Assembly: GCA_900545125.1 (NCBI GenBank)
Contig: UQXS01000059.1
Span: 1 to 11,767, forward strand
Direction of reading: 5' to 3'
Length of the DNA: 11,767 bases
Origin: an uncultured Ruminococcus sp.
GTDB taxonomy: Bacteria > Bacillota > Clostridia > Oscillospirales > Ruminococcaceae
Shown here: positions 1-6,540 of the stretch, one piece after another
Layout of the letters: each line of letters begins with the position of its first letter
Position numbering within the stretch: the stretch's first letter is position 1
Program-made: the position numbers and the translations under genes
The notes under the pieces: generated by a model
Database searches by the model: none
What the model saw: the letters and a program-made list of their open reading frames with translations, nothing else
Told to the model about the DNA's origin: nothing

Positions 1-1
1 T

Positions 2-796
2 ATTTCTATTTTACCACAGTTTGCTGATTTTTTACAGAGTTTTTTTCAGAGGCTCCTTACTTCTGATACAATAAAGAGCCTTATTTTACAGAAAAAAGCA
101 AGCTATGTATATCATCTTGAATGTGCTCAAACAGGATTCCGTCATGTTATCATCACTTCTAATACCGAAGAACGTTATCCCCTTGATAAGAAATTAGTTC
201 GTGGAAAACTTCAAGTCTGCACTTTTATTGTTGCAAGAGAAGATTTACATCATTTTGCTTGTGATGAATTTCATCAAGACTATGAAGGGATGGAGTTTGA
301 AATCGAGGCAGGATGTGTAATTGCTGTTGGTTCACAAGTTAACTTTGATATTCAAAAAGAAATTGATGATATTGCAAATCTCCCTTCTATTTTTAGCATA
401 ATCAAAAATCCTGATATGGATGTAAAGGAAATGCTTGTTGAATCCGAGAGTAACAAAATCATCGTAAAACTCCCTTTCTATGATTTTTCTACATATAAAC
501 AGTTAAGCAGAGATGCAAATAACTACCCTATTCTTAATGCCTTAACAGTTATACCTGCACTCACTTTTGTTATGAGCGAGCTTAAACAACGTGATCCGGA
601 TGAGCGTTCAGAAATTGATTATGGTTGGTATCGGACTGTAAAAAATGTGCTACTCAAAACATTTGAGATAGATATAGAAAGTGACAGCTTTGATGAGCTT
701 AATACTCTTGAATATGCTCAAAAACTTATTAATAGCCCCATACCCGAAGCATTTAATTCTTTGTTTTCGGGTGGAGAAAGTGATGGTGATGACTGA
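2..796 (+). CDS. Unrecognised protein, C-terminal part (5' end outside window)
   Basis: The frame is open from the first bases of the window to a TGA at 794-796, so 264 residues are visible and the true start lies to the left. The ATG at 290 is internal: the frame continues uninterrupted upstream of it and no good ribosome binding site precedes it. I do not recognise the family. The visible part has a mixed alpha/beta look, including a run of beta-prone segments around visible residues 60-105, and ends in an acidic tail (GGESDGDD). No membrane segment, nuclease or ATPase motif is evident. Its stop overlaps the start of the next gene by one base (TGATG), so the two are translationally coupled and probably work together. 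The cytosine methyltransferase that converges on this pair suggests a restriction or defence module, but that is inference from position only. Confidence 0.8.
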   Translation: MSILPQFADFLQSFFQRLLTSDTIKSLILQKKASYVYHLECAQTGFRHVIITSNTEERYPLDKKLVRGKLQVCTFIVAREDLHHFACDEFHQDYEGMEFEIEAGCVIAVGSQVNFDIQKEIDDIANLPSIFSIIKNPDMDVKEMLVESESNKIIVKLPFYDFSTYKQLSRDANNYPILNALTVIPALTFVMSELKQRDPDERSEIDYGWYRTVKNVLLKTFEIDIESDSFDELNTLEYAQKLINSPIPEAFNSLFSGGESDGDD

Positions 797-1536
797 TGAA
801 ACTTTATTTTATAGAGCAGGATAATCTTGACATTATCAAAACAAATCTTCCAACTTGGGCAGCTAATTTTAAAGATGCATCTCCCGAATGGCTTGTTGAA
901 TGGTTTAAAAATGAGTATGATACCACTTTATTAAAAGAGACGAAGTTTGAAATACCTGATTTTAAACTTGATATGTCGGAGGATAAAGAAGAACTGACCG
1001 ATGCTGAGAACGCACAGCGCATATATGATAATCTAAAGTTTTTATCAGAATCACAAGCCTCTGATGAAAGATTATGGGCTGGACTATGCATAGGTAATTT
1101 CTGGGATTACACGCAATATCGTTGGAGAATAAAGAAGAAATGTACCCCTGATTCAATAAAGCAACACTATATGTTTGCATACGGCGCAAGACGTTCTTTG
1201 ATAAGAAACGCTATAGCACGTCTGTGGTGGATAGGTAGATTGACTTATGATGAAAACCGTTCTGATAAATATGAACTTACAAAATTCGTATGTGAGCATA
1301 ATGATCATATCATGCATATTTTAGAGCGTAATACATCAAATAACCCTATGATTATACAAGCATTTATTGACGGAATACTTGCGGCAAGAAAAGAAGGGCT
1401 TAATATCAATACTGATACTGTTGGAGCTTTATCGGGTTATCTTAATCTTCTTGGTGGAGTTTATATTCTCGATTGTCTGCCAAGAGAAAGAATAACAGAG
1501 AAAATCCTTATCAAAGCTCGTGAGATTGCAAAATAA
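796..1536 (+). CDS. Unrecognised 246-aa protein, coupled to the upstream gene (possibly DUF6339-like)
   Basis: This 246-aa soluble protein has no signal peptide or membrane segment. It starts MKLYFIEQDNL and contains a tryptophan/arginine-rich middle (residues about 94-150, with WAGLCIGNFWDYTQYRWR and ARLWWIGRL) and a helical C-terminus. The start ATG overlaps the TGA of the upstream gene, so translation is probably coupled. I see no catalytic motif. From memory the layout resembles the uncharacterised DUF6339 family, but I could not verify this and the label is weak. It ends just before a hairpin shared with the converging cytosine methyltransferase gene. Placing it in a restriction or defence module is inference from that neighbour. 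Confidence 0.8.
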   Translation: MKLYFIEQDNLDIIKTNLPTWAANFKDASPEWLVEWFKNEYDTTLLKETKFEIPDFKLDMSEDKEELTDAENAQRIYDNLKFLSESQASDERLWAGLCIGNFWDYTQYRWRIKKKCTPDSIKQHYMFAYGARRSLIRNAIARLWWIGRLTYDENRSDKYELTKFVCEHNDHIMHILERNTSNNPMIIQAFIDGILAARKEGLNINTDTVGALSGYLNLLGGVYILDCLPRERITEKILIKAREIAK

Positions 1537-1539
1537 TTA

Positions 1540-1573
1540 AAAGGGCAAGTGAGTATCTTTCACTTGCCCTTTG
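1540..1573. terminator. Bidirectional intrinsic terminator between convergent genes
   Basis: A perfect 13-bp stem (1540-1552 with 1560-1572) closes a 7-nt loop. It lies between the stop of the 246-aa gene at 1536 and the stop of the methyltransferase at 1576. A-rich sequence flanks the left arm and T-rich sequence the right, so it can serve both transcripts. Confidence 0.85.
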
Positions 1574-1575
1574 GG

Positions 1576-3171
1576 TTAATCATCTAATACTTTTAATATG
1601 CTTTTGGCGATTGCGTTTGCTAAAATAGGTGGTACAGCATTTCCTACTTGCTGATACTGAGCATCTTTTGTTCCTTCAAACACAAATGTATCAGGAAATG
1701 TCTGTAAGCGTGCAGCCTCACGAATTGAGATTGCTCTGTCTAAAGTAGGATGAACCCACATTGACTTTCTTACGTTTACTACCGTTCCGCTTGGTTCATC
1801 ATATGCTAAACGCATATAGATAGTATTTTGAGTCCTTTCGGCATTACTATATGTGGTTTTCATTTCCGCAGTTAGATCGTGGAAATTTTGACCTTCCTTT
1901 AAGGCTTTAAACCTTGCCAAAGCGGTTTCTCTTGTTGCTGTAGAAATGTGATTACGAAGTAACTTGCCTCTCAACTTCTTTCCAAGTTCGCTGATGTTCT
2001 CGGGTGGAGGGGGAAGATGTATAATTGGTGTATTAATTTCATAATATGCAGGAACATCTTCTAAATCTTCTATTGCATCTCGAACGGTATAGTAGTTTCC
2101 ATCGGTTATTTTCTTCTTAGGTGCTTTATACTCTTTATTGATCGCACGGGAAACACCAACGATAACAAATCGCTCTCTTTTTTGCGGCGCACCATAGTCT
2201 GCAGCATTTAAAGTCATAGGTGTTAATCTATAATCTTCTTCGAGAACACCCTTAATATAATCAAACACTGCATATGAGCGAACAGTAATACTTAATGCTC
2301 CTGATTCATTTTGAACATACTCAAATACATGGATATTATTTTCATGAAGCTCATTCATTTTTCGTAGCATACGCTGAATGAGTATTGCAGGTTCAATAGC
2401 GTTAATTATATCGTCGAACGTTACTTCTTCTGTTTCAATATACGAAAGAATTGATTGAGCCATATTATGATTTAAAGTACTTACAACAGAAGCATCTTCA
2501 TCATCTTCCGCATTGTCAACTGTATCAAGAAATTTTACAAGTGATTTTTTATGTTTATCTATCGTTTTATCAAACTTTTCTTGATTGATTCGATATCTGT
2601 ATAATACAGTTATTATCTTAAAGAGTTTTTCATCCCATGAAAAAATACTTATATTATCATCATTCTGAGCGAAATTTATTAAGTTTGGAATATCTACACC
2701 AGCAGGAAGAAGCTCTATGCTATCAACAGAGAGATCAAGGTTCATTACTGTATCATTCTGTAAATCATCCTCATCAACGATAAAGCGGTGAACATTGGAA
2801 CGAAGCATAGCCACATTTTCCATAACAAACGCAGTAGGTTTAAGTTCACATATAGCTCTTACATATTCTTTTACAAGTCGATTATTCATGCTTATGATTG
2901 TAGAATGTTGCCGATTAGCATTTGAAAAGCCCTGACAAGGTGGGCCGCCAATTACCACATCAATATCTCCAAACGATTGTTTTATTTCGTCATAATCTAT
3001 TGCTCTCACATCTAAATAAAGCCGTGTATCTTTGTGATTGCGTTTATATGTTTTTCTGGCATTTGGATTGTTCTCGGCGGCAGCAACAATATCAAATCGT
3101 TTTGTTTGCGAAAAGCCCAAGCTCAATCCTCCGGCACCAGCAAATAAATCTATAACATTATACTGTTTCAT
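1576..3171 (-). CDS. DNA (cytosine-5-)-methyltransferase with a long internal insertion
   Basis: This enzyme transfers a methyl group from S-adenosylmethionine to cytosine C5 in DNA. The 531-aa protein carries the diagnostic motifs in order: motif I IDLFAGAGGLSLGF (residues 7-20), motif IV GGPPCQGFS (75-83, catalytic Cys79), motif VI ENV (118-120), motif VIII QKRERF (330-335), motif IX REAARLQTFP (484-493) and motif X QVGNAVPP (508-515). The target-recognition region should lie between about 345 and 475. In compact family members such as M.HhaI, motifs VI and VIII are about 40 residues apart; here they are about 210 apart, so roughly 165 residues of charged, helical sequence are inserted. AGGAGG sits 5 nt before the ATG, and a consensus promoter lies upstream. 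The target sequence cannot be read from the protein. A cognate endonuclease is not recognisable in the window; the two convergent genes are candidates by position only. Confidence 0.95.
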   Translation of the reverse strand: MKQYNVIDLFAGAGGLSLGFSQTKRFDIVAAAENNPNARKTYKRNHKDTRLYLDVRAIDYDEIKQSFGDIDVVIGGPPCQGFSNANRQHSTIISMNNRLVKEYVRAICELKPTAFVMENVAMLRSNVHRFIVDEDDLQNDTVMNLDLSVDSIELLPAGVDIPNLINFAQNDDNISIFSWDEKLFKIITVLYRYRINQEKFDKTIDKHKKSLVKFLDTVDNAEDDEDASVVSTLNHNMAQSILSYIETEEVTFDDIINAIEPAILIQRMLRKMNELHENNIHVFEYVQNESGALSITVRSYAVFDYIKGVLEEDYRLTPMTLNAADYGAPQKRERFVIVGVSRAINKEYKAPKKKITDGNYYTVRDAIEDLEDVPAYYEINTPIIHLPPPPENISELGKKLRGKLLRNHISTATRETALARFKALKEGQNFHDLTAEMKTTYSNAERTQNTIYMRLAYDEPSGTVVNVRKSMWVHPTLDRAISIREAARLQTFPDTFVFEGTKDAQYQQVGNAVPPILANAIAKSILKVLDD

Positions 3172-3198
3172 ATCTGCCTCCTACAAGCCTATCTTATT

Positions 3199-3227
3199 AT
3201 TATAGCACATCTTTGTGAATAAATCAA
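3199..3227 (-). promoter_or_regulatory. Promoter of the cytosine methyltransferase
   Basis: Read on the minus strand: -35 TTGATT (3222-3227), a 17-nt spacer and a perfect -10 TATAAT (3199-3204). The predicted transcription start is about 20 nt upstream of the AGGAGG ribosome binding site, so this should drive the methyltransferase. Confidence 0.75.
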
Positions 3228-3249
3228 TATATTTTAATACGGTTTTTCA

Positions 3250-3280
3250 AGCATCAAACAGCTTTGTTTTGGTGCTTTTT
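3250..3280. terminator. Terminator-like hairpin between the 68-aa gene and the methyltransferase promoter
   Basis: AGCATCAAA (3250-3258) pairs with TTTGGTGCT (3268-3276), with one G-T pair. It follows the stop of the 68-aa minus-strand gene closely, so it may end that transcript. The uninterrupted T run (3276-3280), however, is on the + strand side, where no upstream + gene needs it. The direction is therefore unclear. Confidence 0.45.
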
Positions 3281-3283
3281 CCT

Positions 3284-3490
3284 TTATTCGTCGGAACAAC
3301 ATTCAAGCCCATGAATAAGTTGTATATAGATACATTCATAGTGTTCGTGATCTTCACCATCTGATGTCATCATCATTTCAAGAAAATATGCTTTTGCTTC
3401 TTCGTAATTCGTCCATACCTCACGCTTTCCATTGCATACGGTAGTGACTTTGTTTGATTTTGGCATTGCCAATTCAGGCGTTTTCAACAT
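3284..3490 (-). CDS. Conserved small hypothetical protein (68 aa)
   Basis: This 68-aa acidic protein contains the core VTTVCNGKREVWTNYEEAKA and ends in a Cys pair (LECCSDE). It resembles small proteins that I recall from Firmicute mobile elements, but I know of no assigned function. AGGAGG stands 9 nt before the ATG, which supports the first Met over the internal Met9. A consensus -10 covered by an inverted repeat lies upstream. The protein is too small for a full enzyme domain. It could bind a partner or metal through its cysteines, but that is speculation. Confidence 0.7.
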   Translation of the reverse strand: MLKTPELAMPKSNKVTTVCNGKREVWTNYEEAKAYFLEMMMTSDGEDHEHYECIYIQLIHGLECCSDE

Positions 3491-3514
3491 AGCTTAATAC
3501 CTCCTAAAATTTTC

Positions 3515-3554
3515 ATTGTAGATATATTATAGCCTACAATAACCCAGGAGTCCA
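3515..3554 (-). promoter_or_regulatory. Promoter of the 68-aa gene with overlapping operator-like dyad
   Basis: On the minus strand, a TATAAT -10 (3526-3531) follows a weaker -35 TGGACT (3549-3554) at 17 nt. The -10 is enclosed by a perfect 7-bp inverted repeat, ATTGTAG (3515-3521) and CTACAAT (3534-3540). A protein bound to this dyad would block the promoter. Confidence 0.5.
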
Positions 3555-3582
3555 GCATAAATCGTTAGTTGTAATAATCTTT

Positions 3583-3626
3583 GTGCAGTGCGCAGCAAAA
3601 TGGGGATTTTAGCCAGTGCAATGCGC
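3583..3626. repeat. Short imperfect direct repeat
   Basis: GTGCAGTGCGC (3583-3593) and GTGCAATGCGC (3616-3626) differ at one base and start 33 bp apart. They lie in the non-coding gap between the 68-aa gene and the repressor. Their function is unknown; protein binding sites are possible. Confidence 0.4.
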
Positions 3627-3670
3627 TATATTTTTATTTCGACTTTCACTACGGAAAATGTGATTTTCTA

Positions 3671-3702
3671 AAGAAAGAGCCAAGAAGCAAGCTCCTCAGC
3701 TC
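3671..3702 (-). terminator. Intrinsic terminator of the Xre repressor gene
   Basis: On the minus strand a GC-containing stem (3677-3702, with some G-T pairs) lies directly after the repressor stop at 3710 and is followed by TTTCTTT. Confidence 0.65.
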
Positions 3703-3709
3703 CATAGTC

Positions 3710-4417
3710 TTATTCAATCCCCGTAAACATAACCTGATAACTCAGTCCCGTAAACTCCCTGAGAAAGTCCATATCCGAGAAGTTCAGCCCGTAGTTATGG
3801 GACTTGCCGCCCTCTTTGCCTGTGTAGAGGTACTCCATCTTCTCCTGATCGAGATGCTCGGTGCGAAGTGCTTCACGGTCAAAGCCTTTTTCTTTCAGGT
3901 GATACAGCACGATGCGTGAGAGCTGCACCTGCACGATGCGGTAGCTCTCGGTGTCGGCACAGTGATCGAGAATGCCCAGAATATCGAATATCGTTTCGGT
4001 ATCTTTCAGATGGTCGGTATCGTACTCGGCTTCGGGGCTGTACTCAATATACTTATCATTGTTGAGGAACTGCACCGTACAATTTACATAAGGAATGATT
4101 TTGAGCTGTGTTTCCAGGCTAATCTCACTCCCTCGGCGCAGGCTTACCCAACGCTGTGACAGAGAGCTTACCGACTTGAACACGCTTCTTTTCTTGTTTG
4201 CCTGCGGAATGATCGGCGTATCGTCCTCATTTATCAGGTAATCTATCGGAACATCGAAGTATTCCGCTATCCTTGTTATCATTTCAAGGTTGGGCATACC
4301 GTCATTCACCCATTTGGTGACGGTTGCTGCCGAAATACCCAGCTCTGTGGCTAATGTCCTCGGCTTGATTCCTCTCTCATCGCAAAGTTCATTGTATTTT
4401 CTCCAAAAGACAGTCAT
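3710..4417 (-). CDS. Xre-family HTH transcriptional repressor
   Basis: A DNA-binding regulator of 235 aa. Residues about 5-60 form a Cro/C1-type helix-turn-helix; the recognition part is TLATELGISAATVTKWVNDG (21-40), followed by the family-typical MITRIAEYFDVPIDYLI. The remaining ~165 residues are of unknown type; I see no LexA-like S24 peptidase motif and no HExxH metalloprotease. An in-frame ATG at 4441 would add 8 residues, but GGAGGG stands 7 nt before the ATG at 4415-4417, so the shorter form is chosen. It is transcribed away from the DUF3987 gene. A perfect palindrome within the opposing promoter is a likely operator. The gene probably governs the element's replication or mobility operon, as such regulators do in many integrative elements (inference). 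Confidence 0.88.
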   Translation of the reverse strand: MTVFWRKYNELCDERGIKPRTLATELGISAATVTKWVNDGMPNLEMITRIAEYFDVPIDYLINEDDTPIIPQANKKRSVFKSVSSLSQRWVSLRRGSEISLETQLKIIPYVNCTVQFLNNDKYIEYSPEAEYDTDHLKDTETIFDILGILDHCADTESYRIVQVQLSRIVLYHLKEKGFDREALRTEHLDQEKMEYLYTGKEGGKSHNYGLNFSDMDFLREFTGLSYQVMFTGIE

Positions 4418-4475
4418 TTTGTGTCCCTCCAATTTGTGCAAAAGGCAGAACTTAACTCGTTCTGAATATTTTTGC

Positions 4476-4505
4476 TTGACAAATGCTACTTAGGTAGCAT
4501 ATAAT
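4476..4505 (+). promoter_or_regulatory. Consensus promoter of the DUF3987 operon
   Basis: TTGACA (4476-4481), an 18-nt spacer and TATAAT (4500-4505): both hexamers match the sigma-A consensus perfectly. Transcription should start near 4512, leaving a leader of about 100 nt before the ATG at 4613. The spacer is occupied by a palindrome. Confidence 0.8.
4483..4500. promoter_or_regulatory. Operator-like palindrome in the promoter spacer
   Basis: ATGCTAC (4483-4489) and GTAGCAT (4494-4500) form a perfect 7-bp inverted repeat around TTAG. It fills the gap between -35 and -10 of the DUF3987 promoter, a classic repressor position. The adjacent Xre protein is the obvious candidate ligand (inference). 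Confidence 0.7.
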
Positions 4506-4541
4506 ATGTTTCAGAGATTGCAACGTGTTATTTCATTTCAT

Positions 4542-4570
4542 ATTATAGCACGTCAAGCACAAAATGTCAA
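4542..4570 (-). promoter_or_regulatory. Consensus promoter of the Xre repressor
   Basis: On the minus strand: TTGACA (4565-4570), a 17-nt spacer and TATAAT (4542-4547), a perfect sigma-A match. Predicted transcription starts near 4535 and runs leftward through the opposing promoter, giving a leader of about 118 nt before the repressor start. Confidence 0.8.
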
Positions 4571-4612
4571 GAAAAATAAAAGAAAAATTACAAAAAAGAG
4601 GAAACCGACAAA

Positions 4613-6058
4613 ATGATTAGTATTTCATGGGGAGAACCCCGACCATTGCGGCAGAGGACTGATGCAATTCCTTTTCCGCTCGATGCTCTACCGCCTGTCC
4701 TGCGGGATATGGCGCAGGCGATCTCGGTCACAACGTCCACCGATGTGGGTATGGCAGGGACGGCGATGCTCTCAGCCGTGGGCTACTGCTTCACCGGTCT
4801 GTATCGGCTTGCAGGCAAAGCAGATCACACAGAACCGCCTGTGCTGTATTCTATCATCATAGCACAGCCGTCTGAAAGAAAAAGTCCTGTGATGCACTTC
4901 ATAAAAGCTCCGTTCGACAGCTTTGAGAGCAAGTATAACAAAGAGCATCGTGAGGAAATGTACAAGGCACAGCAGGACGTGAAGGCACTGGAAGCCCGTG
5001 TGAAGGCTATGGAGAAAGAGGACGAGCCTGACACTGCTGCTATCGCCAAGCTCCGTGTCCAGGCTGATAATATCCGAAACACATCTCCTATCCGTATCGC
5101 TGTGGACGATATAACGCCCGAATCCCTTGTGATTGAACTGAGTGAAAACGACTCTCTGCTGATGATCTCGGACGAAGCCGGAATGCTTTACAACTTCAAC
5201 GGCAAATACAGCGGCGGTGTACCGAACCTTGACTTACTTCTTAAATCGTGGAACGGAGAAAAGTACATCTGCAACAGAGTTATCAGAGGACGAACGGAAA
5301 TTCCCCGTCCTTATCTTTCAGTTGCTCTCGCAGGTCAACCATATATATGGGACAACATGATGAATGATACGGCTTTCAGGTCAAGCGGACTTATCGCACG
5401 TTTCGTTCTGTGCTTTGCTAAGAGCGATGTAGGAAAACGGCGATATGATACAGCACCTATTTCAAAAGAGGTCAGGGAGCAGTATCACAATTTCATTCAT
5501 CAGCTCCTGAAAGGAAAGAAGAATCACAATGGTGAGGAAACGATATTGCACCTGTCCCGTCATGCTTCTGAGGAGTATATCGAATACTGCAACAACTATA
5601 TCGAAAAAGAGATCAAGGAATCCATGTGCTGCTGTCAGGACTGGGGCGGAAAGTTTCATGGTCTTATATTGCGGATAGCTTGTATCCTGCATTGTGCCGA
5701 CTGCTGTTCCAGAGGTGTTGAGCCTTCCGAGGAAAGTGTGAACCATGATACGCTCCTGAGAGCGTTTAACCTCGCTCACTACTACCGCTATCAGGCGATA
5801 TACGGTTTCAGCGTCAATGCTCCTGACGGGAATATCGTCAAGGCTGAAAAGATCATCCAGATGTTTAAGACAAAGGAGATAAAGCAAGGCTTGAAATCGG
5901 AGTTATATCATTCCTGCCGTTGCAATCTTTTCCCAACAGCAAAAGACTTCTATTCGGCTCTCGATACTCTTGCGGAGTACGGCTACATCGCTTATGAAAA
6001 TGTCACCGCCGCCAACAATAAAAAAGCTCAGATGGTCTATGTGAATCCCAATATCTGA
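4613..6058 (+). CDS. DUF3987 (YfjI-like) helicase/primase-type protein
   Basis: The 481-aa protein matches the DUF3987 family, P-loop NTPase-like proteins of phages and integrative elements thought to act in replication initiation beside primase/helicase functions. A Walker A-like loop is seen at residues 84-91 (AQPSERKS; degenerate, no GxxGxGK), a charged coiled-coil insert at about 105-155, a Walker B-like LLMISDE at 182-188, and a conserved arginine in GLIARFVL (R263) that could be an arginine finger. The C-terminal ~180 residues are helical. GAGG lies 11 nt before the ATG. It is the first gene after the repressor switch. No separate primase or Rep protein is visible, so this may be the element's main replication protein; the degenerate P-loop leaves activity uncertain. 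Confidence 0.82.
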   Translation: MISISWGEPRPLRQRTDAIPFPLDALPPVLRDMAQAISVTTSTDVGMAGTAMLSAVGYCFTGLYRLAGKADHTEPPVLYSIIIAQPSERKSPVMHFIKAPFDSFESKYNKEHREEMYKAQQDVKALEARVKAMEKEDEPDTAAIAKLRVQADNIRNTSPIRIAVDDITPESLVIELSENDSLLMISDEAGMLYNFNGKYSGGVPNLDLLLKSWNGEKYICNRVIRGRTEIPRPYLSVALAGQPYIWDNMMNDTAFRSSGLIARFVLCFAKSDVGKRRYDTAPISKEVREQYHNFIHQLLKGKKNHNGEETILHLSRHASEEYIEYCNNYIEKEIKESMCCCQDWGGKFHGLILRIACILHCADCCSRGVEPSEESVNHDTLLRAFNLAHYYRYQAIYGFSVNAPDGNIVKAEKIIQMFKTKEIKQGLKSELYHSCRCNLFPTAKDFYSALDTLAEYGYIAYENVTAANNKKAQMVYVNPNI

Positions 6059-6124
6059 TCTCACCGGATTTTGTGGATTTTGGGAGCTTGACTTTTGAAA
6101 TAGCGATATAGCTTTCTTTTCAGG

Positions 6125-6152
6125 CGACAGAGGTAAATGTTGCTTGCTGTCG
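6125..6152. repeat. Short inverted repeat
   Basis: CGACAG (6125-6130) and CTGTCG (6147-6152) are a perfect 6-bp inverted repeat with a 16-nt loop, between the DUF3987 gene and the 60-aa gene. There is no T run, so it is not a terminator. Its role is unknown. Confidence 0.35.
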
Positions 6153-6194
6153 GTTGATGTTGGTTGAGCATTTTTGTGAAAGGGGGTGAGGAAT

Positions 6195-6377
6195 ATGTTC
6201 GATATGGAAAAGGTTGAAAAGCTGACTTCTCTGCTTGAAGAAAGAAGCGGTTTGGATATTCGTGAAGCTGTTGCTCGCAACATTCACTACCTCAACGGTT
6301 ATGAGAGCTTTCTCTATAAAAATGAGATCGAATATCTGCTCGAAACTCTCGGTGTCGAGGAGGAGCTTCCGTTCTAA
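6195..6377 (+). CDS. Small hypothetical protein (60 aa)
   Basis: This 60-aa protein is acidic and strongly helical (MFDMEKVEKLTSLLEERSGL...EEELPF), with no recognisable motif. A longer form starting at GTG 6186 is possible, but that GTG is part of the purine-rich AAAGGGGGTG ribosome binding site, which stands at good distance from the ATG at 6195. It follows the DUF3987 gene by about 135 nt on the same strand and precedes the non-coding region before the relaxase, so it may be expressed with DUF3987. A role in replication or as a relaxosome accessory is conceivable, but nothing in the sequence shows it. Confidence 0.65.
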   Translation: MFDMEKVEKLTSLLEERSGLDIREAVARNIHYLNGYESFLYKNEIEYLLETLGVEEELPF

Positions 6378-6389
6378 AATCGGGACTGG

Positions 6390-6525
6390 CTATTATTCAT
6401 TTTTGAATAATAGTTCGTGAAAAAATCAGCACTAACTTTCGCTCATTTTTGAGCTTTAGGTTTTGAGAAAAATCATCATTTTTGAAATGTCGATTTTCAA
6501 AAAATGTAATGCGGATTTTTGAATA
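6390..6525. repeat. AT-rich region with four ATTTTTGA repeats and hairpins
   Basis: The octamer ATTTTTGA recurs at 6399, 6445, 6478 and 6515, and an inverted variant (TCAAAAAAT) occurs near 6497. Three of the copies sit in hairpins: a perfect 10-bp stem at 6390-6399/6404-6413 with a TTTT loop, GCTCA/TGAGC at 6441-6454, and CATTTTTGAAA (6477-6487) with its bulged complement ending near 6506. Such clustered repeats resemble iteron or origin architecture, but no initiator site is known to me here. Confidence 0.5.
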
Positions 6526-6540
6526 AATGTACCCACGTTT

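Noticed and set aside
290..292. ATG as the start of the first gene
   Set aside because: The frame stays open to the window's left edge and no ribosome binding site precedes this ATG, so it is internal.
3581..3919. 112-aa + strand ORF
   Set aside because: It runs antisense to the Xre repressor gene and its terminator, has no ribosome binding site and shows no family resemblance.
4418..4441. Longer repressor N-terminus (8 extra residues)
   Set aside because: The ribosome binding site GGAGGG lies inside this stretch and fits the ATG at 4417; the HTH begins right after it.
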